Shown here one piece after another: positions 20,991 to 32,675 of a stretch of 64,000 nt of DNA. Each line of letters begins with the position of its first letter. The first letter of the stretch is position 1. The DNA lies in the NCBI RefSeq assembly GCF_034190915.1, contig NW_026947489.1, positions 62,558,001-62,622,000 of the forward strand, given 5' to 3'. Origin of the DNA: Cavia porcellus. Taxonomy: Eukaryota > Chordata > Mammalia > Rodentia > Caviidae. The notes below the pieces were generated by a model. The model did no database searches. It was not told the origin of the DNA and saw nothing but the letters and a program-made list of their open reading frames with translations. A program made the translations under genes and the position numbers.

Positions 20991-23640
20991 AAACTTTAAT
21001 ATTAAAAAAATAAAATTCACCATTTTGCTGAACTTTAAAATGTTCAAGTAGAGAATTACACTAATGAATCCAAGCAATTTTGCTATATTCCACATGCCAA
21101 CAAATAGCAAATCATTTCTTATCTTTAATATATTTTAATGTGAAAAATATATTTTAATGATAAACTTTTTCCAAGTGCATTGTTTGTTGTCTCTTTTTCC
21201 TGAAATACTGGCTTTATTCCTCAAATAATGGCTGTTGATTTTCAGCCTTAACATCACCATGGTGTAGAATATTAACACAATCATTTTATGCTCTGAAGCA
21301 TAGTAAGATTTTCTTTTACACACATAAAAAGAACAGCACAAAGACAAATAGTCACTTCTGTTACATTATAAATGATGGTAGAAAAGATTTTTCATTTTAC
21401 TTTTCTGGATTGTCTCATCAGAAAAGCTACAAGAGTAGAGCAGAGGACAATGAGGTTATTTGTATGCTAGATATCTCAAAAGATAATCAATGTTGGAATA
21501 GAAAAAGTTTATTTTTCAGAAGTTTTAGAGAGAGAGAAATCAATGTAGTTATGTCATATTATATTGAATCCATAGAAGAGCAGACTGAAGGCATTTGTTC
21601 TGTTTATAACAGAATGCATAATTCCACCAACATAAGTGACAATGATGATGCCACAGCTATGGAATCTACTCAATCTATTCTCTAGAATTGGGTTTACTCT
21701 GCCTGCATGGAGACCATATTCTGATACAGATAAGAGCAAGTATTCTACTTTTTTACAGCCATAGTTACTCCTTTTATACACTTAAGGTATTAAATTATTT
21801 TCTTTTTTAACTCGACATTTAGTAATACCAGGTAATACTACTAAAGGAATGTCAGGCAGCTACTGAAAAAAGAAAAACACACACATATTAAACTGTATTG
21901 GGTTTTCAAATTAGCAATTTCCAATGGCAAATAAAATGAGTCTCCAATTCCTACAACTCAAAAGATAAATTGCTAGTAAAAGGAAGAGAATCATCAAGGA
22001 GGAAAAATAGGGAAAAATAATAAATAAAAGGAGGAGAATATAATATGAAGTTCAAGATTCCCTATGATTCTATTAATATAAATAGAGTAATTTTACTGAT
22101 ACTATTCATGTTGAAATCTCACAGAACAAAATAGAAATTATCCAAAACTTACAGTTCATACTATTATGAAATAATTATGATCATTATGATCCTCAAGGAC
22201 ATGACCTTTGTCCATATGTGTATTTGTGTGTGTATGATGTGTGTATATGTGTATGCGTGCTAAGGCAAGGATTTTATGAAATTGATTTCCTATTCTTGAA
22301 CTGGAATGAGCCAGACAGTTGAATCTGGCAAAAGTTTTGTCTTCTATTTTTATATTCATACTTGTCCTTACTTCAGATTATCTTCATTATCGGGAGAAGG
22401 AACACACATGCACAACTAGGAGACTCTTATTATCTCTGAAAATATAATTTCAATAATTTTTCTATCTTTTCTTGTTTTACAAAAGACAGCTGGTACTTAC
22501 TTGCTATGCATAACTCTGTATAAACCAGAGTTTCATAAATACTCTTGATCAAAACATGGAAATAAGCAATAACAACAATTAGACTTTAGCCTATGATGCT
22601 TACTAGCTAAAATGCTGGATACCAAAATGAAAGCCGTAATTTACAGGTTTAAATTACATCTTCCAAATCATTCTTCATATTATCTTACATTTTGTGTTTC
22701 TGAAAAACAGCAGTTTCACTGTTGAGCGTACTGTGATGAGGCTTAACAGATGGAACATATATTGTAGCCTATGACTGTAAATTAAGGAGTTTCTTTTCAT
22801 TGTCAATATTAATTTCATATTAGATACATGCTTTACAAATATTTTTCTTACATTGTATTTCATCATTAGACCTCCTCAGTTTTTGTATTTTTTCCATTAT
22901 TAGGTGTAGTAATTTTTATGTTGTATAGGGGTCTATTTATTTTATTTCTGACTTCTGGTGTTATATTAAGAAAACTTATTTCTCAGCACAAAGACAGAAT
23001 CTTTGACCTTAGGTCTTTGTTTTCAGAAATATACTTTTCTTGGTCTTGTGCTCAAATCTTTACTAAAAATTACACTTACTTTTCCATATGATGTGAGACC
23101 AGTCTATTTTCATACATTCACATGTCCTTGTTCAGTTTTCCCAATGCTGTCTTTGAAGAGATCATGCTATTGGTTGAACAAATGTAGATGAGATTTATTC
23201 AAGGCTCATAAATACATGTACTTGTGTGAATACATATGTATTCATATATTTGTATTATATTTAGATTTGTGTATATTAATAACAAATACTTTATTTACTT
23301 TTAATCATAACTTTGTAACATGTTTTAAAACAATAACTGTGATCCCTCCAACTTTGTTCTTGTTCAAGATCAATTTGTTCTTTTTGTATTGCTTGTGATT
23401 GTTTGGCATTGATTTTTTCATTTCTTTAAAGCATACAACTGAGGTTTTGGAAAGATTTCATTGAATTGAAACACCATTCTTAGTAAACTGGAGATCATAA
23501 AATCAGAATATGAATTCTCTTACATATGTTAGCACAGACATTATTAAAAGAAATAGATGGAGAATGAAAATGGTCATGAAAATGTGGAGAAATTGAAGCA
23601 TTTATATATTGTTAAAAATGGAAATGCATTTCGCACTATC
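20991..23640. other. No recognisable gene; old non-coding sequence
   Basis: AT-rich. Contains a short TG-rich simple repeat near 22213-22260. A 91-codon open frame at 21410-21685 (+) has no recognisable domain, homologous neighbour or splice signals and is not called. This is the left flank of L1-J. Confidence 0.5.
22213..22260. repeat. Imperfect (TG)n simple repeat
   Basis: Runs of TGTGTGTATGATGTGTGTATATGTGTATG with interruptions, a short degenerate microsatellite. No function is implied. Confidence 0.7.
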
Positions 23641-23659
23641 GGAAATAGTATAAAGATAT
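23641..23659 (+). repeat. Left target-site duplication of L1-J (19 bp)
   Basis: GGAAATAGTATAAAGATAT, identical to 25418-25436. It immediately precedes the T-rich (antisense poly-A) end of the insertion. Confidence 0.93.
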
Positions 23660-25417
23660 TTTTTTTTATTTAAGAGGAAAAAGAGAAAAACACAAAACAA
23701 ACCAAAGCGGTGTAAGGGTACATGTAATACAGAACTCAAAAAAACAAAACAAAACAAACAAACAAACAAAAATAACAGTAAGAAATCACCTGTTAGTATA
23801 TTACATATTATCATCTTGAAAATAGTTCCTCAAATCACAGTATCAAAGAATACAAGGTGGACATTCAAACAGGTAGACTGCAAACAGCTGTGTTCAATGA
23901 TCCAAAAACATTGATACAGTCAGCTATTAAACACCCCTAAACACACTTGCTGTTATATCCGTTAGAGCTCTTTTTCTTTTTTTTTTTTCCCTCTCTTTTT
24001 TACAACAAAATTCACGCACTTTGGATTTCATTACTCCTTAGTGCTTATTACTTTTTTGGGGAGGGGGATAGAATACAGTCAAATATGGCAAAACAAAGCT
24101 GTCAGTCAATACCAAGGATAGACATAGCACATGATGTAGAACAGAGTACAAGTTTATCAACAATGGTTATCAACGTTGTCCCTTGTTTCCTTAAAAAGAA
24201 TTGTCTGTCTCATTAGATATTATAAAGTTGGAGAAAACAGTAGAGAACACGACCAATAAAACTTAGGCATTGTAAACATTACAGGACTTCCAAAGAAGAC
24301 AATAGTCAAACCAGAATGGGTATCTTAGTGAATCTTATTGTCTTCAAAGTAGTTGCCTATGTCTTCAAACTTGATACTACCATATAGAATGGAACAGAGT
24401 CTAATCAGTCAAAACAAGATCGTGGGAGTACTACAGGACTTCAAAACAAGTTAATAGGAAATCAAAAAGAGTTGCTATTTATATATCCTAACTTTTTGAA
24501 TTTTTTCTTTAATTAAGACAAACATAAGAAATGACTAAATATTTTTTTTTAAAACAATAAAGGGGAGATTGAGATAAAGCAGGACATAACAATATAACAA
24601 TAGAGGTCACAGCATGACTGTTTCAACAACCTAGTACTTCACCACCATATAACCTGACTTAATAGTAGTTACCATAGTGTCTTTTTCCTTGATATATTTG
24701 GATAAAACTTCATATACTCTAGCTTCAAATATTTTCAAATCAAGAAGCCCAGAATAAAGCCGTTCTAATTAATGAGTGAAAACTTTATAAGGCTCCAAGG
24801 CCACCTAATGGGGAATCATGATTACCACATATTTTTATATATTTGAATCATTACTTACATTACGGAAACTATTCGGTATTCACACATGCGAGATTGATTT
24901 ATTTCACTTATGAGTATGGTCTCAAGCTGCGCCCATTTATTGATAAATATCTCAATGTGATCCTTTTTTATAGCTGAATAATACTCCATTGTATAGAAAT
25001 ACCACAACTTTTTTATCCATTCCTCAGTTGATGGACACTTGGGTTGTTTCCAAGATCTGGCAATTACAAATTGTGCTGCTATAAACATAGGTGCACATAT
25101 ATCCCTGTGGTATGATGCTTTCAGTTCTTCTGGGAATATGCCTAGAAGTGGAATAGCTGGAATAAATGGGATTTCCAGTCCCAACTTTTTGAGAAATCTC
25201 CAGACAGATCTCCACAAAGGCTGTACCAGTCTACACTCCCACCAGCAGTGCAGGAGAGTTCCTTTTTCCCCACAACCTCTCCAGCATTTGTTGTCGGTTT
25301 TCTTGATCCTGGCCATTCTTTCAGGAGTGAGATGGTATCTCAGTGTGGTTTTAATTTGCATTTCTCTAATGACCAATGATGATGAGCATTTTTTCATGTA
25401 TTTATTTGCCATTTGCA
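23660..25417 (-). mobile_element. L1-J: 5'-truncated LINE-1 insertion with clear TSDs
   Basis: 1,758 bp between two identical 19-bp repeats. On the minus strand it contains the last ~185 codons of ORF2, the full ~1.2-kb 3' UTR and an A-rich tail next to the left repeat. It is cut at the 5' side in the middle of ORF2 (at the ANKYMKKC region). Few lesions in the coding part suggest a fairly recent event. The host site is unrecognised older sequence that continues as an old L1 scrap on the right. Confidence 0.95.
24855..25412 (-). pseudogene. L1-J ORF2 C-terminal fragment, open for 185 codons
   Basis: Begins [19 protein letters not shown] and includes an intact CCHC knuckle ([18 protein letters not shown]), the [17 protein letters not shown] segment and the usual end EYRIVSVM. 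It retains the terminal stop, but has no endonuclease or RT, so it encodes no active enzyme. It is useful as a near-clean reference for the C-terminus of this L1 subfamily, because L1-B is interrupted here by a SINE. Confidence 0.9.
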
Positions 25418-25436
25418 GGAAATAGTATAAAGATAT
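25418..25436 (+). repeat. Right target-site duplication of L1-J (19 bp)
   Basis: Identical to 23641-23659. Original sequence resumes after it. Confidence 0.93.
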
Positions 25437-25960
25437 AAAACTATTAAAATGTACCTAACAGTCCACCCAGCAATCTGATATCCACTTATCCAATATATTT
25501 GAATTTAAAATATCTGCAACATTATTCCAAATACTGAAAATGTAGAAATGCTGTTAATTCCCATTGAATCTGAATGGCAAAAGAAGAATGTTTAGCACAT
25601 ATAATGGAATCTTACTCAGTTATAAAAATGATGCAACTCTGTCAAGTATGACACCACATATAATCTGAGGGCCTCTATAGTGAGAGAAATAAACCAGGAA
25701 CAGAAAAAAATCAATGCTTGTTCCACTGAAACAATCAAATCCTTAGACAAAAGTAGGATGATTCTTGTGAGGAGCTGGGAGAAGGAGGAAGCAAAATTCA
25801 GAAGATGAATGAGATCTCAAGGTCCATGTGAAACATTGTTCCCATGCTCAGCAATACTGTACCATGTACTCAGCATTTCTGAGAAATTCAATCACTTGAA
25901 AGGATTTCTGATCGTCATGGGACAGAAAGATGGCCAGTGGTTTATCCTTTCCAGGTTCTT
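25437..25960 (+). mobile_element. Ancient L1 3' fragment (low confidence)
   Basis: Text such as CCACCCAGCAATCTGATAT, 'AATGGAATCTTACTCAGTTATAAAAATGATG', 'GAGAGAAATAAACCAGGAACAG' follows the order of an ORF2 C-terminus and early 3' UTR. It is strongly diverged, and the continuation of the pre-L1-J sequence on the left is not obviously L1. Confidence 0.4.
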
Positions 25961-27440
25961 GCTGTCCTGTTCAAAGAACTGAATGACACACCAATGAATG
26001 TCAAGTTCAAGATCAAATAAGAAGAAAAATGAAAGGGAGTGTGAAAAGATATCTTCAAGTTGAAGAAGTCCTCTGAATAAGATGATGAGCCTTGCATGTG
26101 ATACAACCCACTCACACAAGCCAGAAGGCAGTGATAAGTATGCTAACAGCATCATGTTTTCTATCTTCTTTTGACATCAGATATGGGTATCAAAAGCTGC
26201 TATGCACATGTATCCCTACCATGATTTTACAGGGCTCCTTGATTGATATATCAAGCCTGATTGTGCAACCAACTTGCTGTGGCCTAATCACCTGCCACAT
26301 TGTCATACCAATTTTAACCCAAGCAAAATTTAGAAAGACCTACCAGAAAAAAATTCCATGGTTTAGCAATGCAAAAGACCTGTTAAGACACAAGACACAT
26401 TCTTAGATTACAGTTCGGGCAGGGATTACAACTTCTCTGAAGGCCAGCTCTCTCTTTTTTCAACATAACCTGTTTTATATTGCAGTCAATTGGCATAAAT
26501 GATAAATTTTAATGTACAAAATTATAAGGTATTGACTTCAAGTTAGAGGAAATGGAATCTTTTTGTTTCAATTTCATTAAACTAGTAACTCATTCAAATT
26601 TAAGGCCTGTGGTGTGAAAATGTTCAAATCACTTTTATTGTGATCTCTCATTTATTATTGTATTAGTGTTTATTATATGTATTAAATTATTGTATTATTA
26701 TTATATGTATTAAAATAAATATATCAATAGATCTCTATGTCAGTGTCTGGAATGCTACACATCCATTGCTTTCTTTTAGCAGTAGTGTTATTTCATTGTT
26801 TTATTGTCTTCTTGATGTATGAGTGTTTCAATATAAACAAATTATACCATCTTTTAGGTCATAAATATGAATCACTTATAAGTCTTGGAAATCTGCCTGG
26901 ACCTCACTACATCAAAATTTTTACACTTCTTAAAAAAATTTTCATACAATGTGGTGAAAGAAAAAAAGCAGCCCCATAATAAGATCTTTTCCTCAATGAG
27001 AGTAAATCCAATATTTTATTGTGTTTCTGAAACTGAGGTTTTCAGTATAAAACAGGTAACTTGTATTTTTTAGCTTATGTTTTACCACACTTATCTTACT
27101 TGAGAAAAACTTTGAAGACATTAAGGAGTAAACTCTGAAATTGATTATATGTCTGTCATTTTTAAAATTTTAGCAGTAGCTTCTAAATAAAATTATCAAA
27201 TGAAATTTATCTCAGTTGTGTTAGAATTGCCACAATGAATTATATATTTAATAGCCAAAATTAAATTTTCAACAAAAATACATCCTAAAGTTATTTCAAA
27301 GAGTTTGAAAGTAAACTGATCAAACAATTTGAGAAACATATCACACTATCATTAAATTAAGTTTGAAATAACACAGTGATGCAATAAATTAGTGAAGTCA
27401 AACAAAGGCAACTGTTTTACATATATTTAGAAAGAAAACT
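25961..27440. other. No recognisable feature
   Basis: AT-rich non-coding sequence. A short duplicated AT-rich phrase (TATTATATGTATTAAA at about 26670 and 26700) is the only regularity noticed. Open frames are short and without recognisable domains. Confidence 0.45.
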
Positions 27441-27459
27441 AAATATAAATTGGCAATGA

Positions 27460-27650
27460 GGCCCTCTCAGCCACCCCTCAGTTCCAGACCTCCTGTACAC
27501 AGAGCAGGGTGCTTCCATGCCCATTCTCCCAGACACCCCTCAACCCTAGACCTCTATCTGAGAGGGTAGGCCACTTCCAAGCCTCCCAGGTTCCCCTTGG
27601 GGACCCTCCTACCTCCTGGGCCTAGTATTGCTGTTGACTTTTGGCTGCAC
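27460..27650 (+). repeat. ~60-bp tandem units in the L1-E 5' UTR
   Basis: CAGCCACCCCTCA at 27468 and CAGACACCCCTCA at 27530 are 62 bp apart, each followed by CC(A)GACCTC and a GAG..GGG..CTTCCA block. A third weaker copy starts near 27588 (CAGGTTCCCCT). GC-rich and upstream of ORF1. Confidence 0.5.
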
Positions 27651-28233
27651 CTTCTTCTGACAGAACATTGAACAGCAGTGGATTCACCTTGATGGGTTGA
27701 GGGGAGACTAGTAACCCCTGATTCGAAAAGAGGACCTCAGCAGGTCCCTAAAATAGAGATCTTCATTGAGCAAACAGAAGTAGTGATGTAGGACCTTGGC
27801 GAGCTTGGCAAGAGTGTGAGTGAGTCATTCTTTCATACAGAGAACATCAGGTGGGTTGAAGAGAGTACCAATAAGGCCTCATACAACCTGAAGAAAATGA
27901 AAAGTATTTATGAGACACAGTAGGGTCTCAACCAAAACAATATAGATAGGGAAATCTGGAGGCCTGGAACAACTTGAAGACATAGTAATAACAGTGGGGA
28001 AATGAGGGTTGACCTACATCATTACTCCTAGGCTATTCAGCACAGGAAGAATACAAGACTCAACCAACAGGACCTGCAGGAGGAATTCAGGTGACTGTCC
28101 CTCTCTTCATTGTGGTACTCAGCAACTGGACACATGTCAACCACATAGTAGGACCCTAAGATACACACTACCAAAAGTTGAGACTAGTGCGATTGAAAGG
28201 CCAAATATTGGCGCAAAAGGTGAAAATGATAAA

Positions 28234-29295
28234 ATGAAAAAGCAAAATAAAATCTCAAACATCTAGTCCATCAGAAGCAAGTACGGGTAACACTGAAGGA
28301 CTGTAAAAGTCACACACCAGAAATCTCTGAAAATATATCAAGTGAAATAAAGAAACAAATCCATGAGGCTATAAAGGAAATTAAATTAAAAATAGTTTCT
28401 CACTTAAAAACAGAAATTACAACTCTAGCAAAGGAATTGCTCAGCATTGCTAGGGAATAAATAGAAAAATACAGGAGCATGGGAAACTGATTGAAACATT
28501 GAATAAACAACATAGAAAACAAGCAGAATGCTTGAAACAAATTCAAAGAGCTATCCAAGAAATAAAAAGTTCTATTGAAAGCTCACAAAACCATTTAAAG
28601 GAAGGTGAGGATATAATTTCAGACCTTCAGGACAGAATCACAGCTAGTAATAATGAAAGGATAGAACTTTCCAAAATAACAATGCAACAATGAAATGGTG
28701 ATTCAGCAGTTTCAAGATGATGCCAAGCAAAGTAATATAAGACTAAGCAATGAAGATGCAGGGGTCAATGCAAATGACATCAGTAAATTATTTTCAGAAG
28801 TAATAACAGAAATTTTCCCAACATGGAGAAGGAATTTCAATTCAGATGTTAAGCATATAGAATGCCAAACAGTCACAACAAACATAAATCTGCACCCAGA
28901 CATACAAATTAAGGTCTCAGATATACAGCATAAAAACAGAATGTTAAAAGCTGTCAGAGAAAAGACACAACTCACCTATTAAGGAAAGCCCATTAGAATC
29001 ATGGCAACCACTTCAGCACAAACACTGAAGTTAAGATGAGCTTTGAGTGGGGTATTTCAAGTCTTAAAGGAAAACAAATTTCAGCTGGGATTGATGTACA
29101 CTGCAAAACATTCTTTGAAATTTAATGGTGAAATAAAATACTTCCATGACAAGGACAACTGAAGAAATTCATGTTCACCAAGCCAGTCCTACAAACAGTA
29201 CAGGAAGATATATTAGATAGAGATAAAAATGGTTACAATTTGCAGAACAAAAAAGAAAGAAACCACCAGAAAGAGCAGGCAATTAAACAAGGGGG
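28234..29295 (+). pseudogene. L1-E ORF1, degenerate
   Basis: Readable in pieces: the start (MKKQNKISN, 28234), a coiled-coil part at 28499-28693 (QAECLKQIQRAIQEIKSSIESS), and the RRM and C-terminal domain at 28695-28982 (NIRLSNEDAGVNANDI; HPDIQIKVSDIQHKNRMLKAVRE). It continues in other frames to about 29290. Multiple stops. Same overall architecture as L1-B ORF1, more diverged. Confidence 0.75.
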
Positions 29296-29596
29296 AAGAA
29301 CAGAAAATCAACAGCAGGGAAACTACATGACATAGTTGAGCCAATACATATCAGTTATATCCATCAATGTAAATAGCCTCAGTTCACCTATTAAAAGAGA
29401 TAGATTGACAGAATGGATCAAGAAACAGGATCCCACAATATGCTGTATACAAGAGATACATTTGACTCAAAACGAAACTCATAGACTAAGAGTCAAAGGA
29501 TGGAAAGTGATATTTCATGCAACAGGAACACGTAAAAAAGCAGGGGCAGCTATGCTATTGGAAGACAATGTGAACTTCAAATCAAAAATGATAAAA

Positions 29597-29607
29597 AGAT
29601 CAAAAAG
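29597..29607 (+). repeat. Left target-site duplication of HAL1-2
   Basis: AGATCAAAAAG, repeated at 32676-32686; flanking A-rich bases extend the similarity on the left. Confidence 0.75.
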
Positions 29608-30179
29608 AGGACTTGCAGTGAAGACTGTGGATTTGTAAGTAGCAGCATAAAGAGCTTCTCTGAGAAAAACAGCTCAGACACTGGAATTTAATACTATGGA
29701 GAAGACCAGATGAAAGGAGAGGGATTCTCACAATCCAGGAAGAAACTGACAAAAAAGAAGAGAAGGATGGAAAAATGTCGATGAAAGGCCGGAACCAGAT
29801 GCACTCTCACTGGAGCTAGTCCCACACTGTGCTGTGCATGCCTTGGAGTCAGATGACTTATGGTCATGCTGAAGTCATTGTAGCACTGAAATAGGGGGTT
29901 GGTGAGCCCAAGGCCTTTGGTGGGAGGATGTGGTGCAATGGAAAGTGGAACCAACATAGAGAGCTGCACTGACCCATGGTGAGTGCTAGGAATTGTGTTC
30001 CATGGGGGTGGTGATCACCTGCATGATGTATTGGAGTTGGGCATGATGGGCCTTAACCAGAAACTGCAGAGATGTCAGCCACTTCTGGCTCAAAGAGAAC
30101 TGGTGGGATCTGCTTGGGCTGGGTCAAGCCTCTGGTTGGGACACAATAGCCAAGGATGAAACTGTCCCATTCCTGTGAC

Positions 30180-30365
30180 ATCCACATAGCACTGACTATG
30201 ATATTTGTCCAATTGCTGAGTACCACAATGAAGAGAGGGTCAGTCACCTGAATTCCTCCTGCAGGGTCTGTTGGTTGAGTCCAGTATTCTTCCTGTGCTG
30301 GCTGAATAGCCTAGAAGTAATGATGTCAGTCAACCCTCATTTCCTCACTGTTACTATGTCTTGAC
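30180..30365 (-). repeat. Inverted copy of L1-E 5' UTR sequence (27970-28135)
   Basis: On the minus strand this reads like 27970-28135: AAGACATAGTAA, GGAAATGAGGGTTGAC, CTAGGCTATTCAGC, GGAAGAATAC, CAGGAGGAATTCAGGTGACTG and TTCATTGTGGTACTCAGCAA all recur in order. It lies inside HAL1-2 where ORF1 codons would be expected, so it is foreign to that element. Confidence 0.8.
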
Positions 30366-30412
30366 CTGATGCTTGCCAGGCAGGCGCTTAAGCCACTGAG
30401 ATAAATCCCCAG
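30366..30412 (-). mobile_element. ID-like SINE head fragment
   Basis: Reverse complement reads GCTGGGGATTTATCTCAGTG then GCTTAAGCGCCTGCCTGGCAAGC, the first half of the same SINE as at 43935. The B box and tail are missing. It sits between the inverted L1 5' UTR piece and the HAL1-2 ORF1 remnant. Confidence 0.75.
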
Positions 30413-30424
30413 CAAAGGAAAGAG

Positions 30425-31030
30425 CCCTTGAAAATAACAAGGAACCAGGAAGTAAAAATACAAAGGCTAGAAGATGACAAGAGGATCTATAAATTAAGAA
30501 TAAAAAATTTGAGTGAAGAAGCAGGAGTAAACACAAATGCAATACAAAGATTATCCACAGAAATAATTAAGGAAAAATTCCCAAGTATAGGAAAAGGAAA
30601 TGATATGCAGATATACAAACCATACAGAATTTCAGCCAGCTACAACCAAAACAAATCTACACCCAGACATATAATAATCAAGATCCCAGAAATTCATCAC
30701 AAAAACAGAAGATTAGAAGTGGTCAGAGAAAAGAAGAAGAGCACCTATAAATGAAAACCCATTAAAATTATGACAGACTTCTCAACCCAAGCTATCAAAT
30801 CAAGAAGAGCTTGGAGCTAAGTATTCCAAGCCCTGAAAGAAAATATTCTCCAACCCAGATTAGTGTACCCTGAAAAACTGTCTCTCAAAATTAATGGAAA
30901 AACAAGATGTTTCCATGACAAAGAGGAACTGTGGGAGTTCATGACCACCAATCCAACCCAACAAAAAATATTGAAGGGTATTCTGGAGAGAGAGAAAAAA
31001 TCAGTATGATTCCAGCAACAGTGGCAGAGA
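30425..31030 (+). pseudogene. HAL1-2 ORF1 remnant (C-terminal two thirds)
   Basis: Open for 108 codons (30428-30754): KITRNQEVKIQRLEDDKRIY (end of coiled coil), LRIKNLSEEAGVN (RRM), then STPRHIIIKIPEIHHKNRRLEVVRE (C-terminal domain). It continues out of frame to about 31010 (RRAW / KENILQPRLVYPEKLSLKINGKTRC-type text). The N-terminal ~130 codons are missing, replaced by the inverted repeat and SINE piece. Closest in wording to HAL1-1 and HAL1-3. Confidence 0.8.
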
Positions 31031-32675
31031 GGCCTCAATGAATGTAGCAGACAGTGGAATGAAGAAGAAAAGTAGATAACCAACAGTAGAAAAATAGCAT
31101 AGCAGAAATGAGGCACAGAAGACTGGCTATACTCTCTAACACAGATGGCCTTGATGTACTAACAAAAAGAAACATCGAGTAAATGAGGAGATAGGTTCCA
31201 TTGAGATGCTCTGAACAGAAATATAATCTACCTGAATGAGGGTTAATGAACTGAAAGTCAAAGATAAGAAAATAATGCTCTGTGTGACAGGGAGCCAGAG
31301 AGAAATAGGGACCCTTCGTCCAGCAGCTGTAGATAGGGTGGAAAGTCATGACACTTTTGTGCAGTGGAGAACTACTCAGCTATAAGGAAGGAAAACCTTG
31401 AGGCTTTAGTAGGTAAAGGAATAAAGCTCAAGATCAAGCTTAGGGGTAAAAAATTTCAGAACCACTTCAGTAGATAGTGGGTTGCCCTTCTAATCTAAAA
31501 ACTAATGGGGTTAGTGGAACCCAAAGTGTACAAAGCACCTTGAGAAAGGTAAAGGGGATGAATTTTCTAAAAAAGGAAGGCAGAAGACATTGTTAATAGT
31601 GTATCAGGATTTAAAAGCCACATTATTCCTATCACTCTGTTTAGTTTGATTTTATTCTATTCCAGTCTGTCTACTTAGACTTGATTTGAGAGTACAGACA
31701 GGTATCCCCAAAATAGCAGGATAATTGGTTAACTATCCTTAATTTTCTATCAACTTAACCTGAATCCCTATATTACTTACACTGTCTTACTATGACTGAT
31801 TTTATTTGAATCTGGTTTGTTAGATTGCTGGGGTTTTTTTTGACTGATTTATTCAAATTTGGTATGCTCGATAGCATTAAGTCTAAGAGCAGAGGCAACT
31901 ACTCTAAAGATAACAAGGCGCAATAGTATACCCATTCTGGTTTGATTATTAGCTTCTTTTGTAGTCCTATCATGCCTCCAATGTTTTGTTTTTATTAAAA
32001 TTGCTATGTTGTGATGATCAATTATATGCCTGATGAGATAGACAATTGTATTGCAAATAACAAGACATCATAGTGACTACTGTAGATCACCTAGTATTGT
32101 GGTTTTATATGTCTTATTTGGTTCATGTTTTTCTAGAAATTTGTTTTGTGTTCTTGTTTTGATTTGGTTTTCCCTGTAATACAGAAAGGATAGGTATACT
32201 TGTAGAGATTCACACATGTGTGAAACTTTTAAACATTTATGAGAAGAGATTCTATAATGTATGAAGTAATGAACAGATACTCTGAATAAAATGAAACACT
32301 AAGATACCCAGTGTTATTTCTGTAATATCATGATATAAAATCTGGGAATACTATTCTCTGTCCAGAGTGATATTAATATGTTTTCTTTTGTTTAATTTCA
32401 ACAGATGTAAAGATATGGACAGCAATTTTGAAAAGAATGAGTGACATTATGGCAGCCTTTGTTGACTTCCCTATTGTCTGTTCTTGAAGACTTAAAATGC
32501 CTACATCATCCTGTTATAATCAGTTTAGTACTATGTTGTTTGGTATGAATTCACTATGTGTGAAGATATGGACAACTATTTGGAAGAAAACAAGAGACAA
32601 TAAGATATATAGTGAAGATCTCTTGTGGTCTTGCTTTCAAATGTGTGTTTCTTAAATTATTTTCTTATAAAAAAG

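Larger units (their letters stand above)
27460..29607 (+). mobile_element. L1-E part 1: 5' UTR, ORF1 and ORF2 start
   Basis: First of three segments of one old L1. It carries a GC-rich 5' UTR, ORF1 from about 28234, and the ORF2 start (29336-29607). ORF2 breaks off at AAAAAGATCAAAAAG and resumes at 32676 with the same phrase, in frame order (..RRDKEG | HY.LVxGKLQEEEL), showing HAL1-2 inserted here. Older than L1-B/F/G, judging by the number of lesions. Confidence 0.85.
29608..32675 (+). mobile_element. HAL1-2: older full-length half-L1-like element inside L1-E
   Basis: A 3,068-bp insertion. Its first ~150 bases align by eye with the 5' end of HAL1-3 (GGACTT..., then GCTTCTCTGAGA/GCTCTCTGAAAG, CTCAGA, and GGAGAAGACCAGATGAAAGG/GGAGACATGAGCCGG), fixing the 5' end exactly at the target duplication. 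Then come an ORF1 remnant (from about 30425), a stub of the ORF2 start, the junction shared with HAL1-1, a stub of the ORF2 end (CAGTGGAGAACTACTCAGCT near 31362) and a 3' region ending in an A-rich tail (about 32665-32675). Its terminal tail differs from the L1-type tail of HAL1-1 and HAL1-3. Confidence 0.8.

Noticed and set aside
21410..21685. 91-codon plus frame as a host gene
   Set aside because: No recognisable domain, no splice or promoter context, low-complexity AT-rich surroundings.
29694..29969. 91-codon minus frame inside HAL1-2 5' region
   Set aside because: Lies in the 5' UTR of HAL1-2 and has no recognisable domain.
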